64,000 nt of DNA from Fomitopsis serialis. Taxonomy: Eukaryota; Basidiomycota; Agaricomycetes; Polyporales; Fomitopsidaceae. Position 1 is the first letter of the stretch; each line of letters begins with the position of its first letter. Below are positions 10,171-20,857 of the stretch, one piece after another. The position numbers were made by a program, and so were the translations under genes. The stretch spans positions 1,736,001-1,800,000 of the forward strand of contig NW_025954962.1 in assembly GCF_022376445.1 (NCBI RefSeq), in the 5' to 3' direction. The notes below the pieces were generated by a model, which searched no databases, was not told the origin of the DNA, and was given only the letters and a program-made list of their open reading frames with translations.

Positions 10171-10827
10171 TTAATGTTCGTGCCCATGGTGCGGTGCTTG
10201 CTCGAAGCGCAGACCGCTGTATGGCATAACATGAGGCCATGAGACAACAACGAGTGTACTGAAACTCACCAGTATCTGGATGGAAAGACAGGGTGTAGAA
10301 ATGTGTATCAGATGGGCAAGAAATGCTATCTACTTGGTCAGAGTTGACGTACCCGCAAGGTTTCGCACCAGGCTTATCCTGCTCACAAAGTCAGCAGGAA
10401 GTTCGCAGAGATCCAAGGACACGTACCAGGTTGATAAAGATCTTTGGATGACCGAGAGGGCCTCCTCCTAAGGGCAGAGAAAACTGGTCATGCAAGCATA
10501 CAACATCGCGCGTGCAGGAAACGTACCGCCATCACAGACAGCCTTGCGGCCATGCACGACACGGATGGGCTCTTCTGCAATCATCTGCATCGCGCTGAGA
10601 GGGTTCGGCTGCAGATCCATGTTGGTCTGCTCAAAGCGAGGGCCTGAGCGACCCTGCGGGCGTGGTCGCTGGCTGGTGGACCATGTTGCAGGGTAGTTGG
10701 GAGCCTGCTCGATGACGGCTTCCTTGGACGGGGCCTCTTGGGCGGGTACGGGGGTGTTGGCGGACGCCGCAGAAGACGTGAGGCGGGCGAGGGGGCGGGC
10801 GACGCGTGGGAGGCGTCGGGCGAGCAT
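10171..10827 (-). CDS. NDUFS6: mitochondrial complex I 13-kDa zinc-finger subunit (NDUFS6 type)
   Basis: Accessory subunit of NADH:ubiquinone oxidoreductase, matrix arm. Exons 10527-10827, 10427-10467, 10353-10378, 10270-10275 and 10171-10216 sum to 420 nt, 139 aa. The N-terminus (MLARRLPRVARPLARL) is a basic presequence. The body reads NYPATWSTSQRPRP, then GPRFEQTNMDLQPNPLSAM and PIRVVHGRKAVCDGG. The zinc site of the CHCC class is built from Cys in AVCDGG, His in GHPKIF and the two Cys of PCGYCG. The end is LRFEQAPHHGHEH. The fourth exon is only 6 nt (ATACTG); it supplies Tyr and two bases of the last zinc Cys, and without it the zinc finger and frame are lost. Diverges from HSP104. Confidence 0.93.
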
Positions 10828-11195
10828 AGCGGTCGAAGGACAACGCTGGTGACGGCGGCGAGGTGTGTGCGCACAAGCGAACCGGTTCAACTGGGGTTTC
10901 CCGGGGGCGGGTTCGGAGCGGTTCGGGGACGCGTCGGTGGCGGGGTACGGGGGAGTGACATCACTGGCCGGATTGGGAGGGGCGTCGAACGTTCTGCCTC
11001 ATTCGGGGCGACTGGAGAGCGGACCAGATGCTCGGTGCAACGTCTGCGCCCATTCGAGAACCTCCACGCGCGAGGCGGCCAGGGTGTATATAGCCTTGGG
11101 TCTGCCTCCCCGCCGCCCATCTTCACCTCTCAATCGTTCACGGACTTTCACGACCTCTAACCCCCTCTGCTCCTTTTACGACTTGCACGAACACT
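10828..11195. promoter_or_regulatory. shared NDUFS6/HSP104 promoter with heat-shock elements
   Basis: The 368 bp between the two start codons. Toward HSP104 there is a TATA-like TATATA at 11087-11092, about 105 bp before the ATG. An inverted heat-shock pentamer pair CGAACGTTCT lies at 10986-10995. A second pair, TTCGAGAA at 11053-11060, is followed by an imperfect third pentamer. These match the nGAAnnTTCn element bound by Hsf1 in fungi. No TATA box is evident on the NDUFS6 side. Confidence 0.6.
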
Positions 11196-14100
11196 ATGGC
11201 TTCGAGCATGGACTTCACCGACAAGACCCAGGAGACCTTGGCCACTGCTATTCAGCAGGCCAAAGACTATGCCAACGCCCAAGGTATGCCACTCCGGTCC
11301 CATTGTAGCGAATCATCACTGACTCGTGTTCACAGTCTATCCGGCGCACATTGCCTTCGCACTTCTTAACGAGGGCGCTGGCGATGCAATTCCTGGCGGT
11401 CTCGGCTCCACGACCCAAAGTAGCTCACTCTTCAAGTCCGTCATCGAAAAGGCGGGCGGTGACCCTGTAAGTACTTTTCGGACAGCGCGTCATCTCGATG
11501 CAGAGCGACTGACATTGCCCTCACAGACGATAGTCAAACGCGGACTTCAGAAAGTCATCGTTCGCCTACCCACACAATCCCCACCACCAGATGAGATTAC
11601 TCTCAGTGGCCAAGCACTCAAGGTCCTCCGCGAGGCAGAGAGCCTCCGCAAGACCATGCACGACTCATATATCGCACAAGATCATCTCCTTGCTGCCATC
11701 ATCAAAGAGTCGTCATTACAACCTGTCCTCAAGGAGGCCGGTCTCACCGAAGCCTCCCTCAAGACCGCGATTGATCAGCTGCGCGGCAACCGGCGCGTCG
11801 ACAGCAAGAACGCGGAGCAGGGCTTCGACGCGCTTGGCAAGTACGCACAAGACCTGACCGCCCTTGCTGAGGAGGGAAAACTCGATCCCGTCATTGGTCG
11901 TGACAACGAGATCCGACGAGCAATCCGCATCCTGTGCAGACGGCAAGTGACACGCATATACCAATCAAGAACCGCATACTAACTACTCTCCTCTAGGACA
12001 AAGAACAACCCCGTCCTCATCGGTGAGCCCGGTGTAGGAAAGTCCGCCATCGCAGAAGGTCTCGCGCAGCGTATCGTCAACCGCGATGTCCCCGCTTCGC
12101 TTCTCGGCCGCCTCTACTCGCTCGACATGGGTGCGCTCATGGCCGGCGCAAAGTACAAGGGCGAGTACGAAGAGCGCATCAAGGCCGTCCTCAACGAAGT
12201 CGAGAAGGCCGCCGAGGAGGGCACAAGTATCATCCTCTTCATTGACGAGCTTCACCTCATCATGGCCGGCCGCGGCTCGGAGGGCGGTGGCATGGACGCT
12301 GCAAACCTGTTCAAGCCCCTCCTCGCGCGTGGCAAGCTTCGGTGCATCGGCGCGACGACCCTGGCGGAGTATAGGCAATACATCGAGAAGGACCCGGCGC
12401 TCGAGCGGCGGTTCGCGCAGGTGCTCGTCAACGAGCCATCTGTTCCTGAGACGATCAGTATCCTCCGTGGTATCCGCGAGAAGTACGAGGTGCACCACGG
12501 CGTTCGTATCCTCGACGGTGCTCTCATTCAAGCGGCAACCCTCGCCCACCGCTACCTCACGTCAAGACGGCTGCCCGATTCTGCTATCGACCTTGTCGAT
12601 GAAGCTTGTGCAAGGTACGTCGTCTCAACATTAGCTTACTGTCAATTTTGATGCTGATTACGCTCTGTAGTGTCCGCGTAACGCGTGAAACCGCGCCTGA
12701 AGCCATCGACAAGCTTCAGCGCCGCAAGCTCGAGCTCGAAGTCGAGATCCACGCGCTCGAGCGCGAAAAGGACGAAGCTTCCAAGGAGCGCCTCGCCCTC
12801 GCACGCAAAGCCATCGCCGACGTCGGCGACCAACTTCAGCCCCTCCAGGCGCAATATGAAGCGGAGAAGGCGCGCGGCGAGGAGATCCAGAACGTCCGCC
12901 GGAAGATGGACGAGCTTAAAGCGAAGGCGGACGAAGCCGAACGTCGCTACGACCTCGCGACCGCGTCCGACCTGCGCTACTACGCCCTGCCCGACCTTCA
13001 AGCGCGTCTCCAGCAGCTCGAGGCGAAGAAGGCGGAGGAGGACGCCGCGATGGGCGGGGGCACGGACACCGTCACCCCGGAGCAGATCGCGGAGATCGTC
13101 GGGAAGTGGACGAATATCCCTGTGACACGGCTGATGAGCACGGAGAAGGAGAAGTTGTTGCGGATGGAGAAGATATTGGGCGCGCAGGTTGTGGGGCAGC
13201 CGGAGGCGGTCAAGTCTGTCGCGAATGCTATCCGCCTCAGCAGGAGTGGCCTTCGGAACGAGCAGCGCCCGATTGCTAGCTTCTTGTTCGCGGGACCTTC
13301 CGGTACGGGAAAGACTTTGATGAGCAAGACGGTAAGTTGTCGTTATGCTCTTGTGTTGAACCGTATGGACTGATTGGCATTCTCACAGCTCGCGACTCTG
13401 CTCTTCGACTCACCTGAAGCCATGATCCGTATCGACGGCTCCGAATACTCTGAGAAGCACTCGATCGCGCGTCTCATCGGTGCTCCTCCGGGCTACGTCG
13501 GCCACGACCAGGGCGGCCAGCTCACGGAGTACATACGCCGGAAACCGTACTCGATCGTGCTTATCGACGAGATCGAGAAGGCCTCGCGCGAGTTCGTTAC
13601 GCTCTTCCTGCAGGTGCTCGACGACGGACGGCTCACGGACGGCCAAGGCCGCGTGGTCGACTTCCGGAACACCGTCATCATCATGACGAGCAACCTCGGC
13701 GCGACGTTCCTCAACGACATGGGCGACGGCCCCGTCAGGCCCGAGACGCGCGAACTCGTCATGGGCGCGATCCGCGTGCACTTCCCGCCCGAGTTCATCA
13801 ACCGGATCGACGACATCGTCATCTTCCGCACGCTCTCGCAGAAGAACGTCCTCAAGATCGTCGACCTCCGGCTCAAGGAGGTGCAGGACCGCCTCGTGGA
13901 GCGCAAGATGGCCATCGACCTCGAGCCTGCAGCGAAGCAGTACCTCGTCTCGATCGGGTATTCGCCCGTGTACGGCGCGCGCCCGCTCAATCGTGCGATT
14001 CAGAACGAGCTCCTCAACCCGCTTTCCATGCTCATCCTTGGTGACCGCGTGCGCGAGGGTGAGACGATCAAGGTGCACTTTGACGGCCCGCACAACCGCC

Positions 14101-14201
14101 TCCAGATCGTGCCCAACCACGAGGCGAGCGCGGATAACATGGACGTCGACTACGATGACATTGACGACATTGACGATATCGAGATTGAGGAGATGGACTG
14201 A
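11196..14201 (+). CDS. HSP104: Hsp104/ClpB-type protein disaggregase, 908 aa
   Basis: Hexameric AAA+ chaperone that pulls proteins out of aggregates with Hsp70. Exons 11196-11283, 11336-11466, 11527-11942, 11997-12614, 12671-13331 and 13389-14201: 2727 nt, 908 aa, the same length as yeast Hsp104. Domains in order: ClpN ([14 protein letters not shown] onward); NBD1 with Walker A GEPGVGKS, Walker B FIDELH and the pore-loop motif [11 protein letters not shown]; coiled-coil middle domain (about residues 405-530); NBD2 with Walker A GPSGTGKT, Walker B LIDEIEK, pore loop [10 protein letters not shown] and sensor FINRIDD. The acidic tail [15 protein letters not shown] corresponds to the C-terminal acidic extension of fungal Hsp104. 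Intron 3 starts with GCAAGT instead of GT; only this donor keeps the frame into TKNNPVLIG. Heat-shock elements upstream fit stress induction. Confidence 0.97.
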
Positions 14202-14428
14202 GCGCGTACGTTGTGGGGCAGTGACCGTGTATCTCGGGGTTAAGTGTATAATCAAATAGGACGGACCGAAGTGTAGAACTAGCATACGAGCCTTGTATTC
14301 ATACATCATTGCATAGTATTGTACAATAGCATTGCTTTCCCTTTCACTCTCATCCAACGTGAGCGATAGTGCTGTGAGCTCATAGATACCTGTAAGATGT
14401 GCCATCCCCGGTATGATGGCTTCGTCAT

Positions 14429-16458
14429 TCAGTCTTGCTGCTCTACTTTGATTTCTTCGTCTGAATCAGGCCGAAGTATCGGACGGCGAGTCCTTGTCGG
14501 CGAAGGTGGATGGTGTCTGGGATTCTTCCACTCCAGATGTGTCTTGCGCCACGGTGTCAGTCCACACTATAGCACACGGATTCAGAGCAAGTATTCACCT
14601 GATTCCCATGTTTATGCAAAACGACGCCTAAGCCATCCATGTGATCATCGTAGTGCTTCGAGACAAGTTGCAAGAACGCGCGCTGCACCCATTGTTCACT
14701 CAACGTCCACCTACCCTCCTTGAAGCTCTGGATGTCTTCTAAGGTGAGGTGGCGGTAATGTTCCTCGTTGAGTTCAAGAAGAGGCAGTTCATAGTCGCAG
14801 CCTTTCACAGGACAGACCCAGACGAACGACGAGTCAGGGAGCACAGGCGGGTGGTAGAGGGCGGAGGGGATGAGCCTTGCAATAGCAGCACTGACTGGAG
14901 TTCCGGGGCGGCATGGAAGGGGCTCGTCTGACTCCCAGTCGGAAGCGGGCGCCGACGACTTTGGCGAGAAGTCAGGGTCGTAGATGTTGCCTCCCTCCTC
15001 CTCTTCCTCTTCTGGGTGGGGAGGGCCCGTTCTACCGGCGCAGGCACGCCCAAGCTCGAGGCGGTCAGGCGGCTTTGCCGTTGGGGAGCCTAGTCCTTCG
15101 TTATGAGATACATGGACTGGACCATTCCGGCAGAAGATGAGACGGACCTTTGCTTTCGACTTCCTCTTGGAGCGCGGCCTCTCCGGTGGTTCTTCGTCTT
15201 CGAGCTCATCTTCGCTCAGCGGCCCGTTGGGATCCTCGTCGTCGAACCAACCCCACTTGACGCCGATGTCTGGTTTTGCCGGATCCCTATCCAGCCATGC
15301 GTGTATCCGCGCATTCTTTGACGTTCGCACCCACTTCGCCCACACGTCTAGATCTAGCATCCTGTTCTGCTTCCTCAGTTGCTGGTCCCCGAGAATCCAT
15401 TCCGCATGCGTTGCCATCAGCGAGCGCACCTCCGCAGTGGAGACGTGCCTCAGGACATGCTCTCGCCCCCTCCTCAACTTCCCCTCTGTGTCCTCCTCGA
15501 CATCGGAATCATCTGAATTCCAGACGATGCGGCGCTGACGCGCCATGGCCGGGTTCGCAAGGTACTTCTTGTACATCTTGGCGAACCAGTCTGGGGTGCG
15601 CTCGTCCCGCGGAGTTTGAGGCTCGCCGCGGGCGCGCTTGATCTTGTCGTCGATCTTGACAATGCGTTCGAGGGTCCTAAGGGTGCGGAAACGTCCGAAG
15701 TACTGCGTCGAGGGTATATGAGATGAGCAGCGTGGAGGCAAGACAGTCACACGTACCTTACGACTATCGGCATATGTGCGGGCATCCATCGAGAGGACTT
15801 CGTAATATCGATGCCTGGAGAGAATTAGTCGCTGAGAGGGTACAGATAAGTAAAACGAACCTGTCCTCGGATGGCATCCACAACCCATTTAGGAGGTCCC
15901 CTGTCAATAGCGGTTAATTAGCGATGCGGGTGAACCAGGTGTGGCAGCTTTACTTTGGGATAGATAGAGGGCGGGTAGATGCTTCACTCCTTGTATTATG
16001 ACTTTGATTCGGCGGTTGGGCATATTCCTCAGGTACAAGTGCTCTAGCGGAGGTGTTTCACCGGCGCGAGGCATCCGCCTACCCTCTTTGTGGCTCACGG
16101 TAACATGACGTAGGACGATGTCTTTGTTGAGGCGTTTCCTAGCAAGTGGCTGCAGCCAGTCTAGTCTCTCGATCGTCAGCACTCCGCGGAACTTGACTCC
16201 GTGCTTGGAGACTCGAGACTCCTGGTATTCAGGTTGATATTTCTCGGATTGATTCAGGCTATGTAGCGGGTTTGCACATGCAGTTCAAGATACTGCGTTT
16301 TCGGCTTACCCGATGGGCTTTCCTCCGCACTCCAGCATGAGACTTGTGAGACCAAGTATCTTGGACGGGACACTCTTGCAGACATCGGTCAGCACTTCGC
16401 TATCCAAATAAGGGCCGTAGGGCTCAGAGAACAGTTCATCGAAGAGTTTGGGATCCAT
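14429..16458 (-). CDS. unrecognised 589-aa protein
   Basis: I do not recognise the family. Proposed exons are 16310-16458, 15954-16258, 15861-15900, 15757-15814, 14599-15702 and 14429-14542, in frame throughout (1770 nt). The N-terminus begins MDPKLFDELFSEPYGPYL, and a Leu-rich part contains VLTIERLDWLQPLARKRL and LEHLYLRNMPNRRIK. The middle has the basic KYFGRFRTLRTLERIVK, and a charged linker with a Glu run (six in a row) precedes a possible metal-binding pair VWVCPVKGCDYEL. The end is HLEWKNPRHHPP followed by an acidic tail. There is no signal peptide or membrane span, so a nuclear or cytosolic protein is likely. The last intron (14543-14598) is the least certain; without it the ORF ends at 14557. 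It diverges from the NIPA gene over about 240 bp. Confidence 0.7.
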
Positions 16459-16700
16459 GAGTACAGCGTTACTGGAGACAATATCCAAGCAGAGCGGCGT
16501 CGAGACACTGCACAGTGCAGACGCGTCTGAGTCGCGAGTGGCGCGTCGCGTTCAAGTCGCGTTCGGGATGGAAGCGCCGGCGCGGAATCGGAATTTGAAA
16601 GGAGGATGCAGCACGTGAGGGCTTCCAAACCAGGAAACCGAGGGCTGGTGGCGTCGCGCCGTCCGCGTCGCGCGTGTTTACAGCGAACTGGCTTCATGCC

Positions 16701-18918
16701 ATGGCCGCCCAGTTCGACAGCGACTCCCAGATCTCCATCCCCGTAGGCATCACAGTCGGCCTCCTTGCGTCCTTCGTACAGTCCCTCGGCCTTACCGTCC
16801 AGCGCAAGAGCCATGTCCTCAACCAGCAGCTCCCCGAAGACCAGCAGAAGGTCGAACACCGCAGGCCGTGAGTCGCACACGCCCCTCATTTCCGCGCTTG
16901 CTCGATTGTTGACGTACGTGCAGGCTCTGGCTGTTAGGATTCTGTGCGTGGTGTCTCTCCAAAGATATACGTGTAGACGCTGATCCGCGCATGCAGCCAT
17001 ATTCATCTCCTCGAACCTGTTCGGGTCCATCTTCCAGATCGCCTCGCTCCCCGTTGTGATCCTTGCGCCCCTTGGAGCGGTCTCCTTGTTGTGGAACGCG
17101 TTCTTTGCCCGAATACTTCTCGGGGACGTCTTCTCAATATGGATGCTCCTGGGCACGCTGCTCATCGCAGGCGGCGCGGTGCTCATTGCGATTTACGGCA
17201 TCGTACCCGAACCCACTCACTCCCTCGAGGATCTCCTCATGCTCTTCAATCGCCCTGTTTTCATCGTGTACTTCTCCCTTCTGGGCATGATAACCGTTGT
17301 CTCGCTGGCCGTCGTACGTGTCCTCGCTCCCTTGTTCGCTTGACGTAAACTGACCGTGTGCAGACTCACATATCTGAGTACTCCTACCGGCGCCGAATGG
17401 CACTACCCGACGTCTCTCCGCCCCTCTCGCCGCTCGTTCTCCCAACGTCACAACCTTCCATCCTTACCACCAGTACCACAGCGACGAACGCAGTGGACCG
17501 CAATGAACGGACACCCCTTATTGACCGCAAGCCGCGACCTCGGTCTTACATCCGCTCCAAGTCACCTTCACCATCTGGCAGCCAATCCATCATATCTACT
17601 GCAATCTCGTTTACGACTAAGTCAACCCGCACGCCGCTCTACCTCGCCGGCTCTTATGCATCTTTCTCTGGCATCATCTCGGGCATGTGCCTCCTGTTCG
17701 CCAAGAGCGGCGTTGAGCTCCTAATGCTTACCTTTGGAGGGGACAACCAATTCTGGAGGTGGCAGGCTTGGTTGCTGCTACTGAGCTTGGGTGTATGTGC
17801 CCTCCTGCAGCTCTGGTACATGCACAAGAGTCTGGTCCTGGCTGACCCGACCGTCGTCTGTCCCTGTGAGTCTACCTGTTCTACTGATCTCACACGCCCA
17901 CTGAGCCCCGCTCTGTGCTTCTACAGTGGCATTCTGCTTCTACAATCTCTCATCAATCTTCAACGGCCTGGTATACTTCGACCAATTCTCCGTCCTATCC
18001 AATAAGCAGCTCATCCTCGTTCTCGTCGGGATCGTCATCCTGCTTGCGGGCGTGGGGATCGTGAGCTTCCCGCCCGCGGGCGGGTACAGCATCGACATCG
18101 GAGCGTGGACCGCCGCGGAGGACGAGGACGAAGACGAGTCCGTCCCGCTCCTCCACTCCGACCGTGAGGGTGAGGGTGAGTCCGAAGCCGACTCCGAGGA
18201 CGAGCACGCGCAGCAGGACGACGAGCCCCTCCCAATGCACCCTCCCCAGCCAGGTCGCTCGCGCACGCCCCGGTCGCACAGCGAGGATATCCGTCTGGGC
18301 ACTGTCCAACCCGACCCAGCGCAGATGCTGCCCGATCTGGAGCAGCACCGCCGCTGGATCACCGAACCGCCCGCACCCGTCGCACCGCCCGCGCCCGTTA
18401 CGCCGCGCGCCCGGCGGCTCCGCAGGGAATCACAGGTCGAAGAAGGGGCGGGATCAGGTTTGATGCACCGCTCACGCTCGTCCTACGGGACCGCCGAGAG
18501 CGTAGGCGCGGGGTCGCCCCTCGGAGGCGGCAGCACGAGCCGGAGGAGGCGGACGACGCTCGCGGCGCCAATGAACCCGCCGAGCGGTAGCACGGTGCCC
18601 GGCCCGGCGGCGCTGAGCGGGTTCTCGATTGGATTGAGTCCGGTGAGCCCTGGGTTCGCGCTGGTGCCGAGGGAGAGGCGGAGGAGGCCGACGGTGGACT
18701 TGGAGGGGATGCGGAGAGTCGTGAGTGAGGGCGGGGAGGCGAGGGCGAGTAGGGACGCGCAGAGGCTGAGGGGGGGATTGGAAGGTGCGAGGGAGGAGGG
18801 GCTGGGTGGAGAGCAGCGGGGAGGGGAGGAGGAGCGGGAGGCGGGAGAGGGAAAGCCCGCAAGGAGGTGGAGGTGGTTGAGAAACGTGTTCTCCATGGCG
18901 GGATCGAGCGCGGGATGA
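16701..18918 (+). CDS. NIPA-type magnesium transporter, about 665 aa
   Basis: Membrane transporter of the NIPA (DUF803) family, thought to carry Mg2+. Exons 16701-16867, 16924-16943 (20 nt), 16997-17313, 17364-17865 and 17927-18918 sum to 1998 nt. Family marks: ISIPVGITVGLLASFVQSLG (helix 1), SIFISSNLFGSIFQIASLP, APLGAVSLLWNAFFARILLG, IAGGAVLIAIYGIV, SGIISGMCLLFAKSGVELL, then FNGLVYFDQF and the last helix ILVLVGIVILLAGVGIVSF. A Ser-rich cytosolic loop interrupts the helices around residues 180-240. The long C-terminal tail (about 300 residues) is acidic, then Arg/Ser/Gly-rich and low in complexity, and is unlike the short tails of animal NIPA proteins. The tiny exon 2 rests on splice phase and conservation of GFSIFISS. 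Confidence 0.9.
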
Positions 18919-20857
18919 GCTCTCGTCAAACTCTGGCGCCGTATGGTTCGTTGGATGTGACGGGGCTCCCCGACCACCTTACAGGCTAATCTGTGATCGT
19001 TCATGGACAACGAATATTATACGTAGACTGTTGATATTATTGTATTCTTGGATGGACGACTCTACGCTAATCACGCTTTGGGCTCAAGCAGCCAAGTACG
19101 TAGGGCAATGCCAATGACTGATACCCGGCTTCAATCGCAATCTGAGCGAGACGAATGTGTATCTGCCCTCGGTGATTGGGTGGATTGAGACCAGAGTCCA
19201 ACTCACCAAGAGATTCGACGGCATCTTGAATGATGCCCTTGACTGAGTGCCGTAAATCCACGGTATATGAAAAGCAGCGAAGGCCCCTTCGCCCCGGGGG
19301 AGATGAACAGAGCGATCATCCGCAAAACCTCACAAACGCCGACCCTCGCCCGACCTTCGTGGGCGCATCGAAGGGAAGAGCTGTCGGAAGGAACTGTCCA
19401 GTTCATACCAAGTTCACAGAGTAAATACTCACAGAGAGCGGCATGACGAGACGCTGTTCACACGGATAGACCCATCTGTGAGAGCGCGTCAGTCGTAGGG
19501 CGGCTTCCAGCAGCTAGAAGTAAGTGGCATGCGGGTGAGCAGCCTGAGAAGAGCAGAACGCTGCAGAACGGCGGGCCCAGTTGTAGCCCGCGTTGGTATT
19601 CGTAGATACGGGCGTACCAAGGTGATGTGTGGCGCCCATAGCCCGCTTTTTGACGGGGAAGGGAAGTCCATGGAGAGGAGAACGTCTAGGGCATGAGATG
19701 GCGCGGGTGATGTGAGGCTAGTGAGGGGGGAGCTCGACGGTCTGGTAGTAGCTGGTTGTTCCCTATAACAATGAGGACATATCTGGGACATATCGCTGGT
19801 GGTTCAAATGTTCAACAATCGTAGAGTGACATTGAGTTCGAGAGTTCATTGATGGTGGGCCGGTAAATGGATCGCCCAGTTCATTTTGTGCGCATCATCA
19901 GGTACAGGGTGGACGATGTAGAGCTCAGCGGCGATAGTGGAGTTGGAGCAGGGCGCGGGCAGCGTATGTACCGGAGAACGGTAAAGCCTAAAGCCCTGGG
20001 TATTGAATATTGACTGCCCGGGAGGCTTGCTAAAGGGCGGGTGTGCGGCGCGGTCGATGAGCTCGAGATATGTTGCGCCGCGATAGACCAGGGCACGAAG
20101 GTGATGGTGTGTAACAATGGAATGGAACCCGGTGATAGTCATTAACGACACTGATGTACTGACGGCCTACTATACTATCTGGACGAGTCGACGCCGATGA
20201 GTCTGAATCGCAGACAAGACTGTTGTGGCGGGCTCCCGCGACGCTCGCCAGCTGGATCACTGGTGGAGCGTGGGAAAGGCGCGGCGGATGAATCAACACG
20301 CCGGGAATGGCCGGGTGGCAGGAGCGGGGTTCGCTGCATGCGGCAGCCACCGGGATCTGCGATTCGTGCCCGGGCGAGCGGCTGAGCCGATGGGATCTGA
20401 GGCTAAGCGGAGGCTTCTCGCGTCGCGACCACGTGAGCGCGTCGGGGGCGGCTTCGGTGCTTCGCTGGCAGCAAGTCTTCGCTCGCGAGCCGGCTGCAAC
20501 TGCCCTATCCACGCCGCCGCCGCCACAACCTGCCCGTGGATACGTCGCGCCAGTGAGCTCGCGGGTGAGAATGAATGGGCGCGAGACGGACATTGCAGGC
20601 GTGAGATGGGTGGATACCGACCGTGTATACTAAGTAGTGATGCGTAAGGAAAAGGCTGGGAGAACGTTCTCACCGCTAGATGTTGAAAATTGATGGGTGC
20701 GAAGCGATACGTTTCATCGCACGTTGGGAGCATGACGATGGCGGTCCGACGGGCGTAGACCATTCCTGTTCTCCTCCTCCAGCATCTCCAACAAGGCACC
20801 GCTGCCTTTTCACTCTCCTTTCCTGCTTCTCTTTCGTTCTCCTCCCCTCCTCCCCGA
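18919..20857. other. 1.9-kb gene-poor region with minus-strand coding-like fragments
   Basis: No gene is well supported. On the minus strand there are coding-like fragments: one from about 20142 to 19846 starting MTITGFHSIVTHHH and including the segment RGATYLELIDRAAHPPF; another at 19067-19261 ending GCLSPKRD, with a plausible GTGAGT...CTCAG intron. They do not join into one open frame by splice sites I can see. This may be a decayed gene, or a real gene whose frame is disturbed. The last 200 bp form the pyrimidine-rich leader of the DENN gene. Confidence 0.4.

Noticed and set aside
13410..14405. Long open frame (331 codons) antisense to HSP104
   Set aside because: Mirror of the GC-rich third codon positions of HSP104 NBD2; Arg/Val/His/Asp-rich with no family marks.
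15066..15123. Possible intron in the unrecognised 589-aa gene starting GTCCGT
   Set aside because: Splicing would move the reading into a frame without the CPVKGC region and end the protein early; the unspliced frame stays open to the end.
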